Shown: piece after piece, positions 46,915 through 55,085 of the stretch
How positions within the stretch are numbered: position 1 is the first letter of the stretch
How the letters are laid out: every line of letters starts with the position of its first letter
Assembly: GCF_902499075.1 (NCBI RefSeq)
Contig: NZ_CABVPP010000007.1
Location: 62,001 to 126,000 of the forward strand
Origin: Burkholderia pseudomultivorans
GTDB taxonomy: Bacteria > Pseudomonadota > Gammaproteobacteria > Burkholderiales > Burkholderiaceae
DNA length: 64,000 nt
Direction of reading: 5' to 3'
Notes under the pieces: model-generated
Told to the model about the DNA's origin: nothing
Database searches by the model: none
What the model saw: only the letters and a program-made list of their open reading frames with translations
Translations under genes and position numbers: made by a program

Positions 46915-48384
46915 TCAAAACACCGGGTTGTAGCGGCCGAGCTCGACCTGCACCGACTTGATCCGAGTGTAGTGCTCGAGCGTCGTGATGCCGTTCTCGC
47001 GTCCGACACCGGATTGCTTGTATCCGCCAACCGGCATCTCGGCCGGCGACTCGCCCCACGTGTTGATCCAGCAGATGCCGGCTTCGAGGCGATGGATCGT
47101 GCGGTGCGCGCGCGACAGGTTCTCGGTCACGACGCCGGCCGCGAGGCCGTAGTGCGTGTCGTTCGCGCGCGCGATCACTTCGTCCTCCGATTCGAAATCG
47201 AGGACGCTCATTACCGGCCCGAAGATTTCCTCGCGGACGATCTTCATGTCGTCGCGGCAGTCGCCGAACACGGTCGGCGCGACGTACTGGCCGCTGCCGA
47301 AGTGGCCGTCGGTCAGCCGCGTGCCGCCCGCGAGCAGCTTCGCGCCCTCGGCCTTGCCGCTCTCGATGAAGCCGAGCACCTTGTCGAGCTGCGCGGCCGA
47401 TACGAGCGGGCCGAAGTTGGTGTCGGCATCGGTCGGCTTGCCGACGCGGATGCGCTTCACGCGTTCGAGCACCTTCTGCGTGAAGGCGTCCTTGATCGAG
47501 CGGTGCACGAACACGCGCGTGCCGTTCGTGCAGACCTGGCCCGAGCTGAAGAAGTTGGCGGTCACTGCGATGTCGGCCGCACGGTCGAGGTCGGCATCTT
47601 CGAACACGATCAGCGGCGACTTGCCGCCGAGCTCCATCGTCACTTCCTTCAGCGACGACGCGCCCGCGAGCGACATCACCTTCTTGCCGGTCTCGACGCC
47701 GCCGGTGAACGACACCTTCGCGATATCCGGATGGCCGGTGAGCAGCGCGCCGACCGAGCCGTCGCCCTGCACGACGTTGAACACGCCGGCCGGCACGCCG
47801 GCTTCCGTATAGATTTCCGCGAGCTTCAGCGCGCTCAGCGGCGTCACTTCGCTCGGCTTGAACACCATCGCGTTGCCGGCCGCGAGCGCGGGCGCGGTCT
47901 TCCAGCAGGCGATCTGGATCGGGTAGTTCCATGCGCCGATGCCCGCGCACACGCCGAGCGGTTCGCGGCGCGTGTAGACGAACGAGTCGGCGCGCAGCGG
48001 CACCTGCAGCCCCTCGATCGCGGTGGCGAGGCCTGCGTAGTACTCGATCACGTCCGCGCCGGTGACGATGTCGACCGCGAGCGTCTCGGCGATCGGCTTG
48101 CCGGTGTCGCGCGTTTCGAGCGCCGCGAGTTCGTCGTTGCGCTCGCGCAGCAGCTCGACCGCGCGGCGCAGGATGCGCGAGCGCTGCATCGCGGTCAGCG
48201 CCGCCCATTCGCGCTGACCTTCGCGTGCGGACGCGACCGCGCGGTCGACGTCGGCGGCGCTTGCCTGCTGCACCTGCGCGAGCAGTTCGCCGGTGGCGGG
48301 GTCGAAGCTGTCGAAAGTCTTGCCGCTGGTGGCGTCGACGTAACCGCCGCCGATGTAGAGGCGCTGCAAACCGTATACGGACAT
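46915..48384 (-). CDS. betB: betaine aldehyde dehydrogenase
   Basis: 489 residues. The aldehyde dehydrogenase motifs are in place: [21 protein letters not shown] (Rossmann), [11 protein letters not shown] (general-base Glu, about 252), [11 protein letters not shown] (nucleophilic Cys, about 286) and [10 protein letters not shown]. It converts betaine aldehyde to glycine betaine with NAD(P)+. AGGAG lies seven bases before ATG 48384. Confidence 0.96.
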   Translation of the reverse strand: MSVYGLQRLYIGGGYVDATSGKTFDSFDPATGELLAQVQQASAADVDRAVASAREGQREWAALTAMQRSRILRRAVELLRERNDELAALETRDTGKPIAETLAVDIVTGADVIEYYAGLATAIEGLQVPLRADSFVYTRREPLGVCAGIGAWNYPIQIACWKTAPALAAGNAMVFKPSEVTPLSALKLAEIYTEAGVPAGVFNVVQGDGSVGALLTGHPDIAKVSFTGGVETGKKVMSLAGASSLKEVTMELGGKSPLIVFEDADLDRAADIAVTANFFSSGQVCTNGTRVFVHRSIKDAFTQKVLERVKRIRVGKPTDADTNFGPLVSAAQLDKVLGFIESGKAEGAKLLAGGTRLTDGHFGSGQYVAPTVFGDCRDDMKIVREEIFGPVMSVLDFESEDEVIARANDTHYGLAAGVVTENLSRAHRTIHRLEAGICWINTWGESPAEMPVGGYKQSGVGRENGITTLEHYTRIKSVQVELGRYNPVF

Positions 48385-48416
48385 GAGGATCTCCTTGAGG
48401 GCGACTGTGTGCCGCG

Positions 48417-49001
48417 TCATGCGGACGCGAGCAGCAGGTCGATGTAATCGTGGGCGAGCTTCAGTGCCGCCCGGGTGTCGATCGGGCCGCCGGCGAGCGC
48501 GCCGCGCAGCCACAGGCCGTCGATCAGCGCGGCGAGGCCGCTGGCGGCTTCGCGCGCTTTCGCACGCGGCAAGGCCTTCGCGAATTCGGCGCACAGGTTC
48601 GAATGGAGGCGCCGTGTGTTGACGTGCTGCAGGCGCTTGAGCATCGGGTCGTGCATGCTCTGCGACCAGAACGCGAGCCAGGTCTTCATCACCGGTGCGC
48701 TGACCTGCGTGTCGTCGAAGTTCGCGGCGGCGATCGCGCGCAGCCGGGCCCGCGGATCCTTGCGGGCGCTCGTGCGGCGGCGCGTGGTGGCGGCCCACAG
48801 ATCGCGCAGCACATGGCGCATCGTCGCTTCGAGCAGGCCGTTCTTGTCGCCGAAGTAGTGGCTGACGATGCCCGTCGAGATGTTCGCGCGCTGCGCGACC
48901 GACGCGAGCGTCGTGCCGGGCAGCCCCGCTTCGTCGATCGACCGCAGCGTGGCGTCGATCAACTGCGCGCGGCGAATCTCCCGCATTCCGACTTTCGGCA
49001 T
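48417..49001 (-). CDS. betI: choline-responsive TetR repressor
   Basis: 194 residues. N-terminal TetR helix-turn-helix ([21 protein letters not shown] trimmed; about residues 30-50) with the BetI-typical [15 protein letters not shown] start. It represses bet until choline appears. A near-palindromic site stands 57 bp upstream of its ATG. Confidence 0.95.
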   Translation of the reverse strand: MPKVGMREIRRAQLIDATLRSIDEAGLPGTTLASVAQRANISTGIVSHYFGDKNGLLEATMRHVLRDLWAATTRRRTSARKDPRARLRAIAAANFDDTQVSAPVMKTWLAFWSQSMHDPMLKRLQHVNTRRLHSNLCAEFAKALPRAKAREAASGLAALIDGLWLRGALAGGPIDTRAALKLAHDYIDLLLASA

Positions 49002-49057
49002 CGCGACTCCTTCGCCCGCACGGGCCGCCCATGGAAGTCGAGAGCTTAGCGGTTTTT

Positions 49058-49076
49058 TATTGATCGTTCAATCAAC
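49058..49076. promoter_or_regulatory. BetI-like operator
   Basis: TATTGATCGTTCAATCAAC forms an imperfect inverted repeat (TTGATcGTTCAAtCAA) resembling known BetI sites (TTGAACGTTCAA-like core), upstream of betI on the minus strand. It probably overlaps the bet promoter. Confidence 0.65.
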
Positions 49077-49560
49077 AAAAAATCGGGGTCGGAGGTGTCG
49101 GGCGATGTGACGAAGGCGGCCGAGCCGTTGCAAGCGGGAATTGTGCAGCTGCGGAAAAACGAATTGAAAGGATGTTAAATAAATTGAAGTTTGTTTAAAA
49201 CGGATCGGGAAACAGTTCGTCCGAAGCGATGAAAAGGCGGATTTTGTTTTATTACACGGCGAAAGAATGTCGAAGATCTAAACATTATTCATGATATGAA
49301 AAGCTCGATTCCGTCGATGGGATTCGGTAATTTTCGGAAATACGTTTCAAGTGGGAGATTGAAACGTAGCAAGCTATTGAATTTAAAAGAGAGTTTGTGA
49401 TTTATCGGGCAGTGACAAGCCGCTCGCAAACGATTGCGATCGCCTTTCGGAGGTTTCCGCCTACCATAAAAAATGCGCGGAAAATTTGAATCGGTCGTAT
49501 TTCCCGTCGGAATAGAGGGAATCGTTGGAGCGACTTGAGTCAGTAATATTGTCCGTATTA
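49077..49560. other. AT-rich intergenic region between bet and rhl
   Basis: About 480 bp markedly poorer in GC than all flanking DNA, with no frame that looks coding. It may hold the rhl promoter and silencer-type (H-NS-like) sites. No lux-box palindrome (CTGT-N12-ACAG type) was found between 49077 and 49719. Confidence 0.5.
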
Positions 49561-49598
49561 GTATGGCGCCGCACTACGAGGAAAGAATCGATGCCGCC

Positions 49599-49644
49599 CG
49601 CGAATGCCGCGGTGGGCCGGCAACGCGCGTGAGCGGCATTCGCG
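49599..49644 (+). promoter_or_regulatory. hairpin in the rhlA leader
   Basis: CGCGAATGCCGC (49599-49610) pairs perfectly with GCGGCATTCGCG (49633-49644), leaving a 22-nt loop, about 75 nt before the rhlA start. It has no T-run, so it is not a terminator. A regulatory RNA structure or a protein-binding site is possible. Confidence 0.4.
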
Positions 49645-49719
49645 CGGGAACCGCCGCGCACGATTGCGCACCTGCAGCATGACGCGACGTCGAGACGCCG
49701 CAGCCACCGGAGAACGACG

Positions 49720-50613
49720 ATGCCGACCGAAAAACACGTAGTCCCGCTGCCGAATGGACTGAAGGTCTACGTCGAACGGAACGTGTTCGACCCGGCGTTC
49801 GACACGGCGATGCTCGTCAACGGCGCACTCGCGACGACGGCTTCGTTCGGGCAGACCGTCCAGTATCTCGGCGAGCGAATGAACACGATCTGCTTCGACC
49901 TGCCGTATGCGGGGCAGTCGCGTCAGCACAATCCGGGCTGCTTCATCCTGACGAAGGACGACGAAGCCGCGATCCTCCAGTATCTGGTCGAGCGTTTCGC
50001 GCCGGCGTTCCTGGTGTCGGTGTCGTGGGGCGGCGTCGCGTCGCTGTTCGCGCTCGCGCGCGGCTGCCCGAGCGTGCGGCGCGCGGCAATCTGCTCGTTC
50101 TCGCCGTTCCTGAACGACGCGATGGTCGACTACGTGACGCGTGCGCGCGACCACATCGCGGCCGGCGAGAACCTGCAGGCCGCGCAGTTGCTGAACGACA
50201 CCGTCGGCCGCTACCTGCCGCGCATCATGAAGCTGTACAACTACCGCTACCTGACGCGCCTGCCGCGCGACGAGCAGGACCAGGTCGCGTTCCACGTCGA
50301 CCAGATCCTGTCGCTGCAGCCCGAGCGCTACCTGAGCGAGTTCTCGAACATCGGCTGCGAACTGCTGTTCCTGAACGGCGAGCGCGACGACTACACGACG
50401 CCGGCCGACGTTCGCCAGCTCGCCGCGCACGTGCCGCGCGCGCGTTTCCAGACGATCGCCGACGCCGGCCATTTCCTCGACATCGAAGGCCGCGCGCAGC
50501 GCGAGCGCACGCGCGCGGCGCTGCTCGGCTTCTTCTGCGACGCGCCGCCCGCGGCGGCCGGCATCAACTTCGGCGCGTGCATGCCGGCGCCGATGCCCGC
50601 GCTGTCGTCGTGA
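49720..50613 (+). CDS. rhlA: rhamnolipid lipid-precursor synthase RhlA (HAA synthase)
   Basis: 297 residues, alpha/beta hydrolase fold: nucleophile Ser102 in SVSWGGVAS, Asp in NGERDDYTTP, His in ADAGHFLDIEG. RhlA couples two beta-hydroxyacyl chains from ACP to make 3-(3-hydroxyalkanoyloxy)alkanoate, the lipid part of rhamnolipids. CGGAGA lies nine bases before ATG 49720. It is first in a seven-gene cluster; the methyltransferase gene follows after 49 bp. Confidence 0.93.
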   Translation: MPTEKHVVPLPNGLKVYVERNVFDPAFDTAMLVNGALATTASFGQTVQYLGERMNTICFDLPYAGQSRQHNPGCFILTKDDEAAILQYLVERFAPAFLVSVSWGGVASLFALARGCPSVRRAAICSFSPFLNDAMVDYVTRARDHIAAGENLQAAQLLNDTVGRYLPRIMKLYNYRYLTRLPRDEQDQVAFHVDQILSLQPERYLSEFSNIGCELLFLNGERDDYTTPADVRQLAAHVPRARFQTIADAGHFLDIEGRAQRERTRAALLGFFCDAPPAAAGINFGACMPAPMPALSS

Positions 50614-50662
50614 CGCCGCGCGCCGCGCATCCCGCATTCCATTCCTACGAGGCAGGCCAGCC

Positions 50663-51232
50663 GTGAATATCGTTCAGTCCATCGCCATCGTCGTTCCCTG
50701 GGCCGCGTGGCTCGCGTACTGGATCGCGACCTCGCAGGCCGTGAAGTCGACCGTGCGCAAGGAGGCGTCGCGCTCGCGCACGCTGCAGTCGATCCCGCTG
50801 ATCGTCGGCGGCGCGCTGATCATCCTGCCCGATCCGACGTTGCACGCGCTGGTGCCCGACTGGCAGCGGTTCGGCCTGTCCGCGCAATGCGGGCTCGCGG
50901 TGCTGGTCGCGGGGCTGCTGTTCTCGGTATGGGCGCGGCTGCATCTCGGCACCAACTGGAGCGTGTCCGTCACGCTGAAGGAAAACCACGAACTGGTTCG
51001 CTCGGGCCCGTACGCGCTGGTGCGCCATCCGATCTATACGGGCTGCCTGGTCGCGCTCGTCGGCGCCGCGCTGATCGGCGGCGAATGGCGCGGCGCACTC
51101 GGCGTGCTGCTCGTGTTCGCGTCGCTCGCGTACAAGGTGCGCGTCGAGGAGAGCTGGCTGACCGGCTATTTCGGGCCGGCCTATACGCAGTACCGCCGCG
51201 AAGTCGCGGCGCTGATCCCTGGCGTCTACTGA
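50663..51232 (+). CDS. ICMT-type membrane carboxyl methyltransferase
   Basis: 189 residues from GTG 50663 (GAGGCAGG upstream). About four membrane helices, then the ICMT core: GTNWSVSVTLKENHELVRSG with two residues trimmed, the S-adenosylmethionine motif RHPIYTG, and EESWLTGYFGPAYTQY ending ALIPGVY. ICMT enzymes methyl-esterify carboxyl groups of lipidic substrates in the membrane. Its place between rhlA and rhlB suggests methylation of the free carboxylate of HAA or rhamnolipid. It could instead be an unrelated insertion. The rhlB start is only 17 bp beyond the stop. Confidence 0.8.
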   Translation: MNIVQSIAIVVPWAAWLAYWIATSQAVKSTVRKEASRSRTLQSIPLIVGGALIILPDPTLHALVPDWQRFGLSAQCGLAVLVAGLLFSVWARLHLGTNWSVSVTLKENHELVRSGPYALVRHPIYTGCLVALVGAALIGGEWRGALGVLLVFASLAYKVRVEESWLTGYFGPAYTQYRREVAALIPGVY

Positions 51233-51249
51233 ATCCGGCGGCGCGCATC

Positions 51250-52533
51250 GTGGCGAAGGTGATCGTGACCGCGATCGGCTCGGCGGGCGACGTGCATCCG
51301 CTGCTCGGCGTCGCGCGCGCGCTCGCCGCGCGCGGTCACGACGTCGTGTTCTGCACGCATCCGCCGTTCGAGCCGGCGGTGCGCCGCGGCGGCTTCGCGT
51401 TCGTGCCGGTCGGCACCGCGGCCGAATACGAAGCCGCGATGGCGAACCCGGCGCTGTGGGATCCGCGCACGTCGTTCCGCACGCTGTGGCAGGTGATCGC
51501 GCCGGTGCTGCGCCCGCATTACGATGCGCTGCGCGCGCTGACCGACGCCGACACGGTGCTGGTCGGCACGCTGTGGGCGTTTTCCGCGCGCTTCGTGCAG
51601 GAGCTGCACGGCACGCCGTACGTGTCGGTGCAGGTGTCGCCGTCGACGCTGCTGTCCGCGCATGCGCCGCCGACGCACAAGCGGCTGACGATTCCCGCGC
51701 GCTGGCCGCTGCCGGTGAAGTCGGCGTTGATGACGCTGATCGAGCGGCAGGTGCTGGACCGCGTATGCGGGCCCGCGCTCAATGCGGCGCGCGGCGCGCT
51801 CGGGCTGCCGCCGGCGCGGCGCGTGCTCGGCCGCTGGCTGCATTCGACCGACGGCGTGCTGTGCCTGTTTCCCGACTGGTTCGCGCCGCCGCAGCGCGAC
51901 TGGCCGTCGAATCATCGGCAAAGCGGGTTTCCGCTGTTCAACGATATCGCGTCGAGCGACGCCGACGCCGAACTCGACGCGTTTCTCGCGGCCGGCGAGC
52001 CGCCCGTCGTGTTCACGGCCGGCTCGACGCGCGTCGATCACGCCGCGTATGCGCGCGCGGTGTCGGACGCGCTGCGCACGACCGGCGCACGCGGCATCCT
52101 GCTGACGCCGGACGCTGCCGCCGCCGGCACCGATCGATTGCTGGTGCGCCGCTTCGTGCCGATGCGCACGCTGTTGCCGCGCTGCCGCGCGCTCGTGCAT
52201 CACGGCGGCATCGGCACCGCGGCGCTCGCGTTCGAGGCCGGCATTGCGCAGGTCGTGACGCCGTTCGCGCACGACCAGTTCGACAATGCGCAGCGCGTCG
52301 CGGCGAGCGGCTGCGGCGTGCGCGTCGACGGTCCGGTCGATGGTGCGCAGCTCGGCGCGGCGCTCGCGCGCGTGCTCGGCGATCCCGCATGCGCATCACA
52401 TGCTGCGCGCATCCGCGCACGGCTGGCGGCCGCGCCGGACGGCTGCGAGGCGGCCGCCGACTTCATCGAGCGCTTCGTGCCGGCGCGCGGCCGCGCGGTC
52501 GCGCCGGCCGATCCCGCGACGGCGGGCGCATGA
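51250..52533 (+). CDS. rhlB: rhamnosyltransferase chain B RhlB
   Basis: 427 residues from GTG 51250. GT1-type two-domain fold: TAIGSAGDVHPLLGVARAL at the start, and the nucleotide-sugar motif RALVHHGGIGTAALAFEAG with following PFAHDQFDNA. It transfers rhamnose from dTDP-L-rhamnose to HAA to make mono-rhamnolipid. A weak ribosome site and a 17-bp gap suggest translational coupling to the methyltransferase. The stop overlaps the MFS start. Confidence 0.92.
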   Translation: MAKVIVTAIGSAGDVHPLLGVARALAARGHDVVFCTHPPFEPAVRRGGFAFVPVGTAAEYEAAMANPALWDPRTSFRTLWQVIAPVLRPHYDALRALTDADTVLVGTLWAFSARFVQELHGTPYVSVQVSPSTLLSAHAPPTHKRLTIPARWPLPVKSALMTLIERQVLDRVCGPALNAARGALGLPPARRVLGRWLHSTDGVLCLFPDWFAPPQRDWPSNHRQSGFPLFNDIASSDADAELDAFLAAGEPPVVFTAGSTRVDHAAYARAVSDALRTTGARGILLTPDAAAAGTDRLLVRRFVPMRTLLPRCRALVHHGGIGTAALAFEAGIAQVVTPFAHDQFDNAQRVAASGCGVRVDGPVDGAQLGAALARVLGDPACASHAARIRARLAAAPDGCEAAADFIERFVPARGRAVAPADPATAGA

Positions 52534-54125
52534 GCACCGCGTCGCCGCTTCACGACGCGCCCGCCGCGCCGGCCGCCTTCGACGCGTCCGCACTCGCGCC
52601 GGCATCGCGGCCAGTGCGCGGCATCCGTCTCGCGCTGCTGACCTTCGCGCTGTCGCTCGCGACCTTCATCGAGGTGCTCGACTCGACCGTGACGAACGTC
52701 GCGGTGCCGGCCATTTCCGGCAGCCTCGGCGTCGCGAACAGCCAGGGCACGTGGGTGATCAGTTCGTACTCGGTCGCCGCTGCGATCGCGGTGCCGCTGA
52801 CCGGCTGGCTCGCGCGCCGCATCGGCGAGCTGCGGCTGTTCGTCGGCGCGGTGCTGCTGTTTACGCTGACGTCGCTGCTGTGCGGGCTCGCGCGCGACCT
52901 GCACGTGCTGGTCGTCTGCCGCGCGTTGCAGGGGCTGTGCTCGGGGCCGATGGTGCCGCTGTCGCAGACCATCCTGCTGCGCGCGTTCCCGCCGGCCAGA
53001 CGCACGGTCGCGCTCGCGCTGTGGGCGATGACGGTGCTGCTCGCGCCGATCTTCGGGCCGGTGGTCGGCGGCTGGATCGTCGACAACCTGTCGTGGCCGT
53101 GGATCTTCCTGATCAACCTGCCGATCGGGCTGTTCTCGTTCGCGGTGTGCACCGCGATGCTGCGGCCCGACGCGCAGCGCGGCGCGGCCGGCCCGATCGA
53201 CGTGCCGGGCATCGTGCTGCTCGTGATCGGGGTCGGCGCGCTGCAGGCGATGCTCGACCTCGGCCACGACAAGGGCTGGTTCGGCTCGCCGCTGATCGTC
53301 GCGCTCGCGGTCGTCGCGGCGCTCGCGATCGTGTCGCTGCTGATCTGGGAAGCGGGCGAAGCGCATCCGGTCGTCGACCTGAGCCTGTTTCGCGACCGCA
53401 CGTTCTCGTTCTGCGTGCTGATCGTGTCGCTCGGGATGATGAGCTTCTCGGTGGTCGGCGTCGTGTTTCCGCTGTGGATGCAGGCCGTGATGGGCTACAA
53501 CGCGTTCCATGCGGGGCTCGCGACCGCGTCGCTCGGCGTGCTCGCGCTGGTGTTCTCGATCGTCGTCGGCCTGCATGCGCACCGCTTCGACGCGCGCGTG
53601 CTCGCGACCTTCGGCTTCCTCGTGTTCGCCGGCGTGCTCGCGTGGGATGCGCATTTCACGCTGAAGATGACGTTCGTGCAGATCGCGACGCCCGGCCTGA
53701 TCCAGGGCATCGGGCTGCCGTGCTTCTTCATTCCGCTGACGGCCGCGACGCTGTCGCGCATTCCCGACGACCGGCTCGCGGCCGCGTCGAGCCTGTCGAA
53801 CTTCCTGCGCACGCTGTCGGCCGCGTTCGGCACCGCGATGAGCGTGACGCTGTGGGACAACCGCGCGACCTATCACTACGACGTCGTGTCGCAGTCCGTC
53901 ACGCATGCGTCGGCGAATACGCAGCGCTTCGTGCATGCGCTGAACGCGATGGGCGTCGAAGGCACGCGCGAGCTGGCGACGCTGCATCAGGTCGTGATGC
54001 AGCAGGCATACATGATGGCGACGGGCGACCTGTTCTGGATGGCGAGCGTCACCTGCATCGTGCTCGCGGCAATGATGTGGCTGACGCGGCCGAAGCGCGG
54101 CGCGGCGGCCTCCTTCGGGCATTGA
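52530..54125 (+). CDS. MFS exporter, DHA2 (EmrB/QacA) type
   Basis: 531 residues, about 14 membrane helices, with IEVLDSTVTNVAVPAI (motif D1), GWLARRIGELRLF (motif A) and LLAPIFGPVVGGWIVD (motif C). With the HlyD-like and NodT-like proteins encoded downstream it can form a tripartite exporter for rhamnolipids. The start overlaps the rhlB stop. Confidence 0.9.
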   Translation: MSTASPLHDAPAAPAAFDASALAPASRPVRGIRLALLTFALSLATFIEVLDSTVTNVAVPAISGSLGVANSQGTWVISSYSVAAAIAVPLTGWLARRIGELRLFVGAVLLFTLTSLLCGLARDLHVLVVCRALQGLCSGPMVPLSQTILLRAFPPARRTVALALWAMTVLLAPIFGPVVGGWIVDNLSWPWIFLINLPIGLFSFAVCTAMLRPDAQRGAAGPIDVPGIVLLVIGVGALQAMLDLGHDKGWFGSPLIVALAVVAALAIVSLLIWEAGEAHPVVDLSLFRDRTFSFCVLIVSLGMMSFSVVGVVFPLWMQAVMGYNAFHAGLATASLGVLALVFSIVVGLHAHRFDARVLATFGFLVFAGVLAWDAHFTLKMTFVQIATPGLIQGIGLPCFFIPLTAATLSRIPDDRLAAASSLSNFLRTLSAAFGTAMSVTLWDNRATYHYDVVSQSVTHASANTQRFVHALNAMGVEGTRELATLHQVVMQQAYMMATGDLFWMASVTCIVLAAMMWLTRPKRGAAASFGH

Positions 54126-54135
54126 GGAGAAAGCC

Positions 54136-55077
54136 ATGACGACGCTCGGCGCACTCGTGATCCTGTATCACCCGACCGACGCGCAGCTCGCGGCGCTCGG
54201 CGCATGGCGGCACGCGTGCGACGCGCTGCTGGTCGTCGACAACACGCCGCAGCCCGATGCGCGTGCGCGCGAGCTGTGCGCGCGCGAAGGCATCGCGCTG
54301 CTGCATCACGGCAATCGCGGCGGCATCGCCGGCGCGTACAACGCGGGGCTGGCCGCGCTGTTTCGCGAGCGCATCGACGCGGTCGCGCTGTTCGACCAGG
54401 ATTCGTCGGTGCCGGCCGGCTACTTTGCGGCGATGCGCGACGTCGGCACGCGCATGGCCGATCGCGCCTATCTTGCCGGACCGCGCATCTTCGACGAGAA
54501 CGCGCGCAGCTTCCTGCCCGAACTGTCGACCGACGGCATCGCGCTGCGCCGACTGCGGATCGAGCCGGACGCGCCGATGCAGCGCTGCGCGTTCCTGATC
54601 TCGTCGGGCTGCATGGTGTCGCGCGCCGCGTTCGAGCGGCTCGGCCGCTTCGACGAAACGCTGTTCATCGACCATGTCGATACCGAATACAGCTTCCGCG
54701 CGCTCGCGCGCAACGTGCCGCTCTATGTCGTGCCGTCGCTGGTCATGCCGCACCGGATCGGCGCGAAGCAGCGCCATGCGATCGGCCCTTTCGAAATGAC
54801 GTCGATGAATCATTCGTGGCAGCGGCGCTACTACAGCGCGCGCAATGCGGTGCAGCTCGGGATGCAGTACGGGCTGCGCTTCCCGGTGGCGATCGTGCCG
54901 AACCTGCTGACCGTCTGGCAGGTCGTGCAGATCGCGCTCGTCGAACGCGACAAGCGCGCGAAGCTCGCCGGCATCCTGTTCGGCATCGCGGACGGGCTGT
55001 TCGGCCGGCTCGGCCCGCTCGAAAGCACGCGGCCGCGGCTCGCCGCGCGTGCGCAACGCGGCATGGCGCAGCGGTGA
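54136..55077 (+). CDS. rhlC: second rhamnosyltransferase RhlC
   Basis: 313 residues, GT2 family: ALVILYHPTDAQL start, NRGGIAGAYNAGL, and the metal-binding ALFDQDSSVP. A FIDHVDTEYSFRA block supplies the general base region. It adds the second rhamnose to give di-rhamnolipid. AGGAG precedes ATG 54136, 10 bp after the MFS stop. Confidence 0.92.
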   Translation: MTTLGALVILYHPTDAQLAALGAWRHACDALLVVDNTPQPDARARELCAREGIALLHHGNRGGIAGAYNAGLAALFRERIDAVALFDQDSSVPAGYFAAMRDVGTRMADRAYLAGPRIFDENARSFLPELSTDGIALRRLRIEPDAPMQRCAFLISSGCMVSRAAFERLGRFDETLFIDHVDTEYSFRALARNVPLYVVPSLVMPHRIGAKQRHAIGPFEMTSMNHSWQRRYYSARNAVQLGMQYGLRFPVAIVPNLLTVWQVVQIALVERDKRAKLAGILFGIADGLFGRLGPLESTRPRLAARAQRGMAQR

Positions 55078-55085
55078 GGCGCGCG

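Noticed and set aside
46915-49032. 705-codon reading through betB into betI
   Set aside because: BetB begins with a clear ribosome site at 48384, and the upstream part is the betI region in another frame.
49077-49719. lux-box type quorum-sensing operator for rhlA
   Set aside because: No 20-bp inverted repeat with CTGT/ACAG ends was found, and no luxI/luxR genes are in the window.
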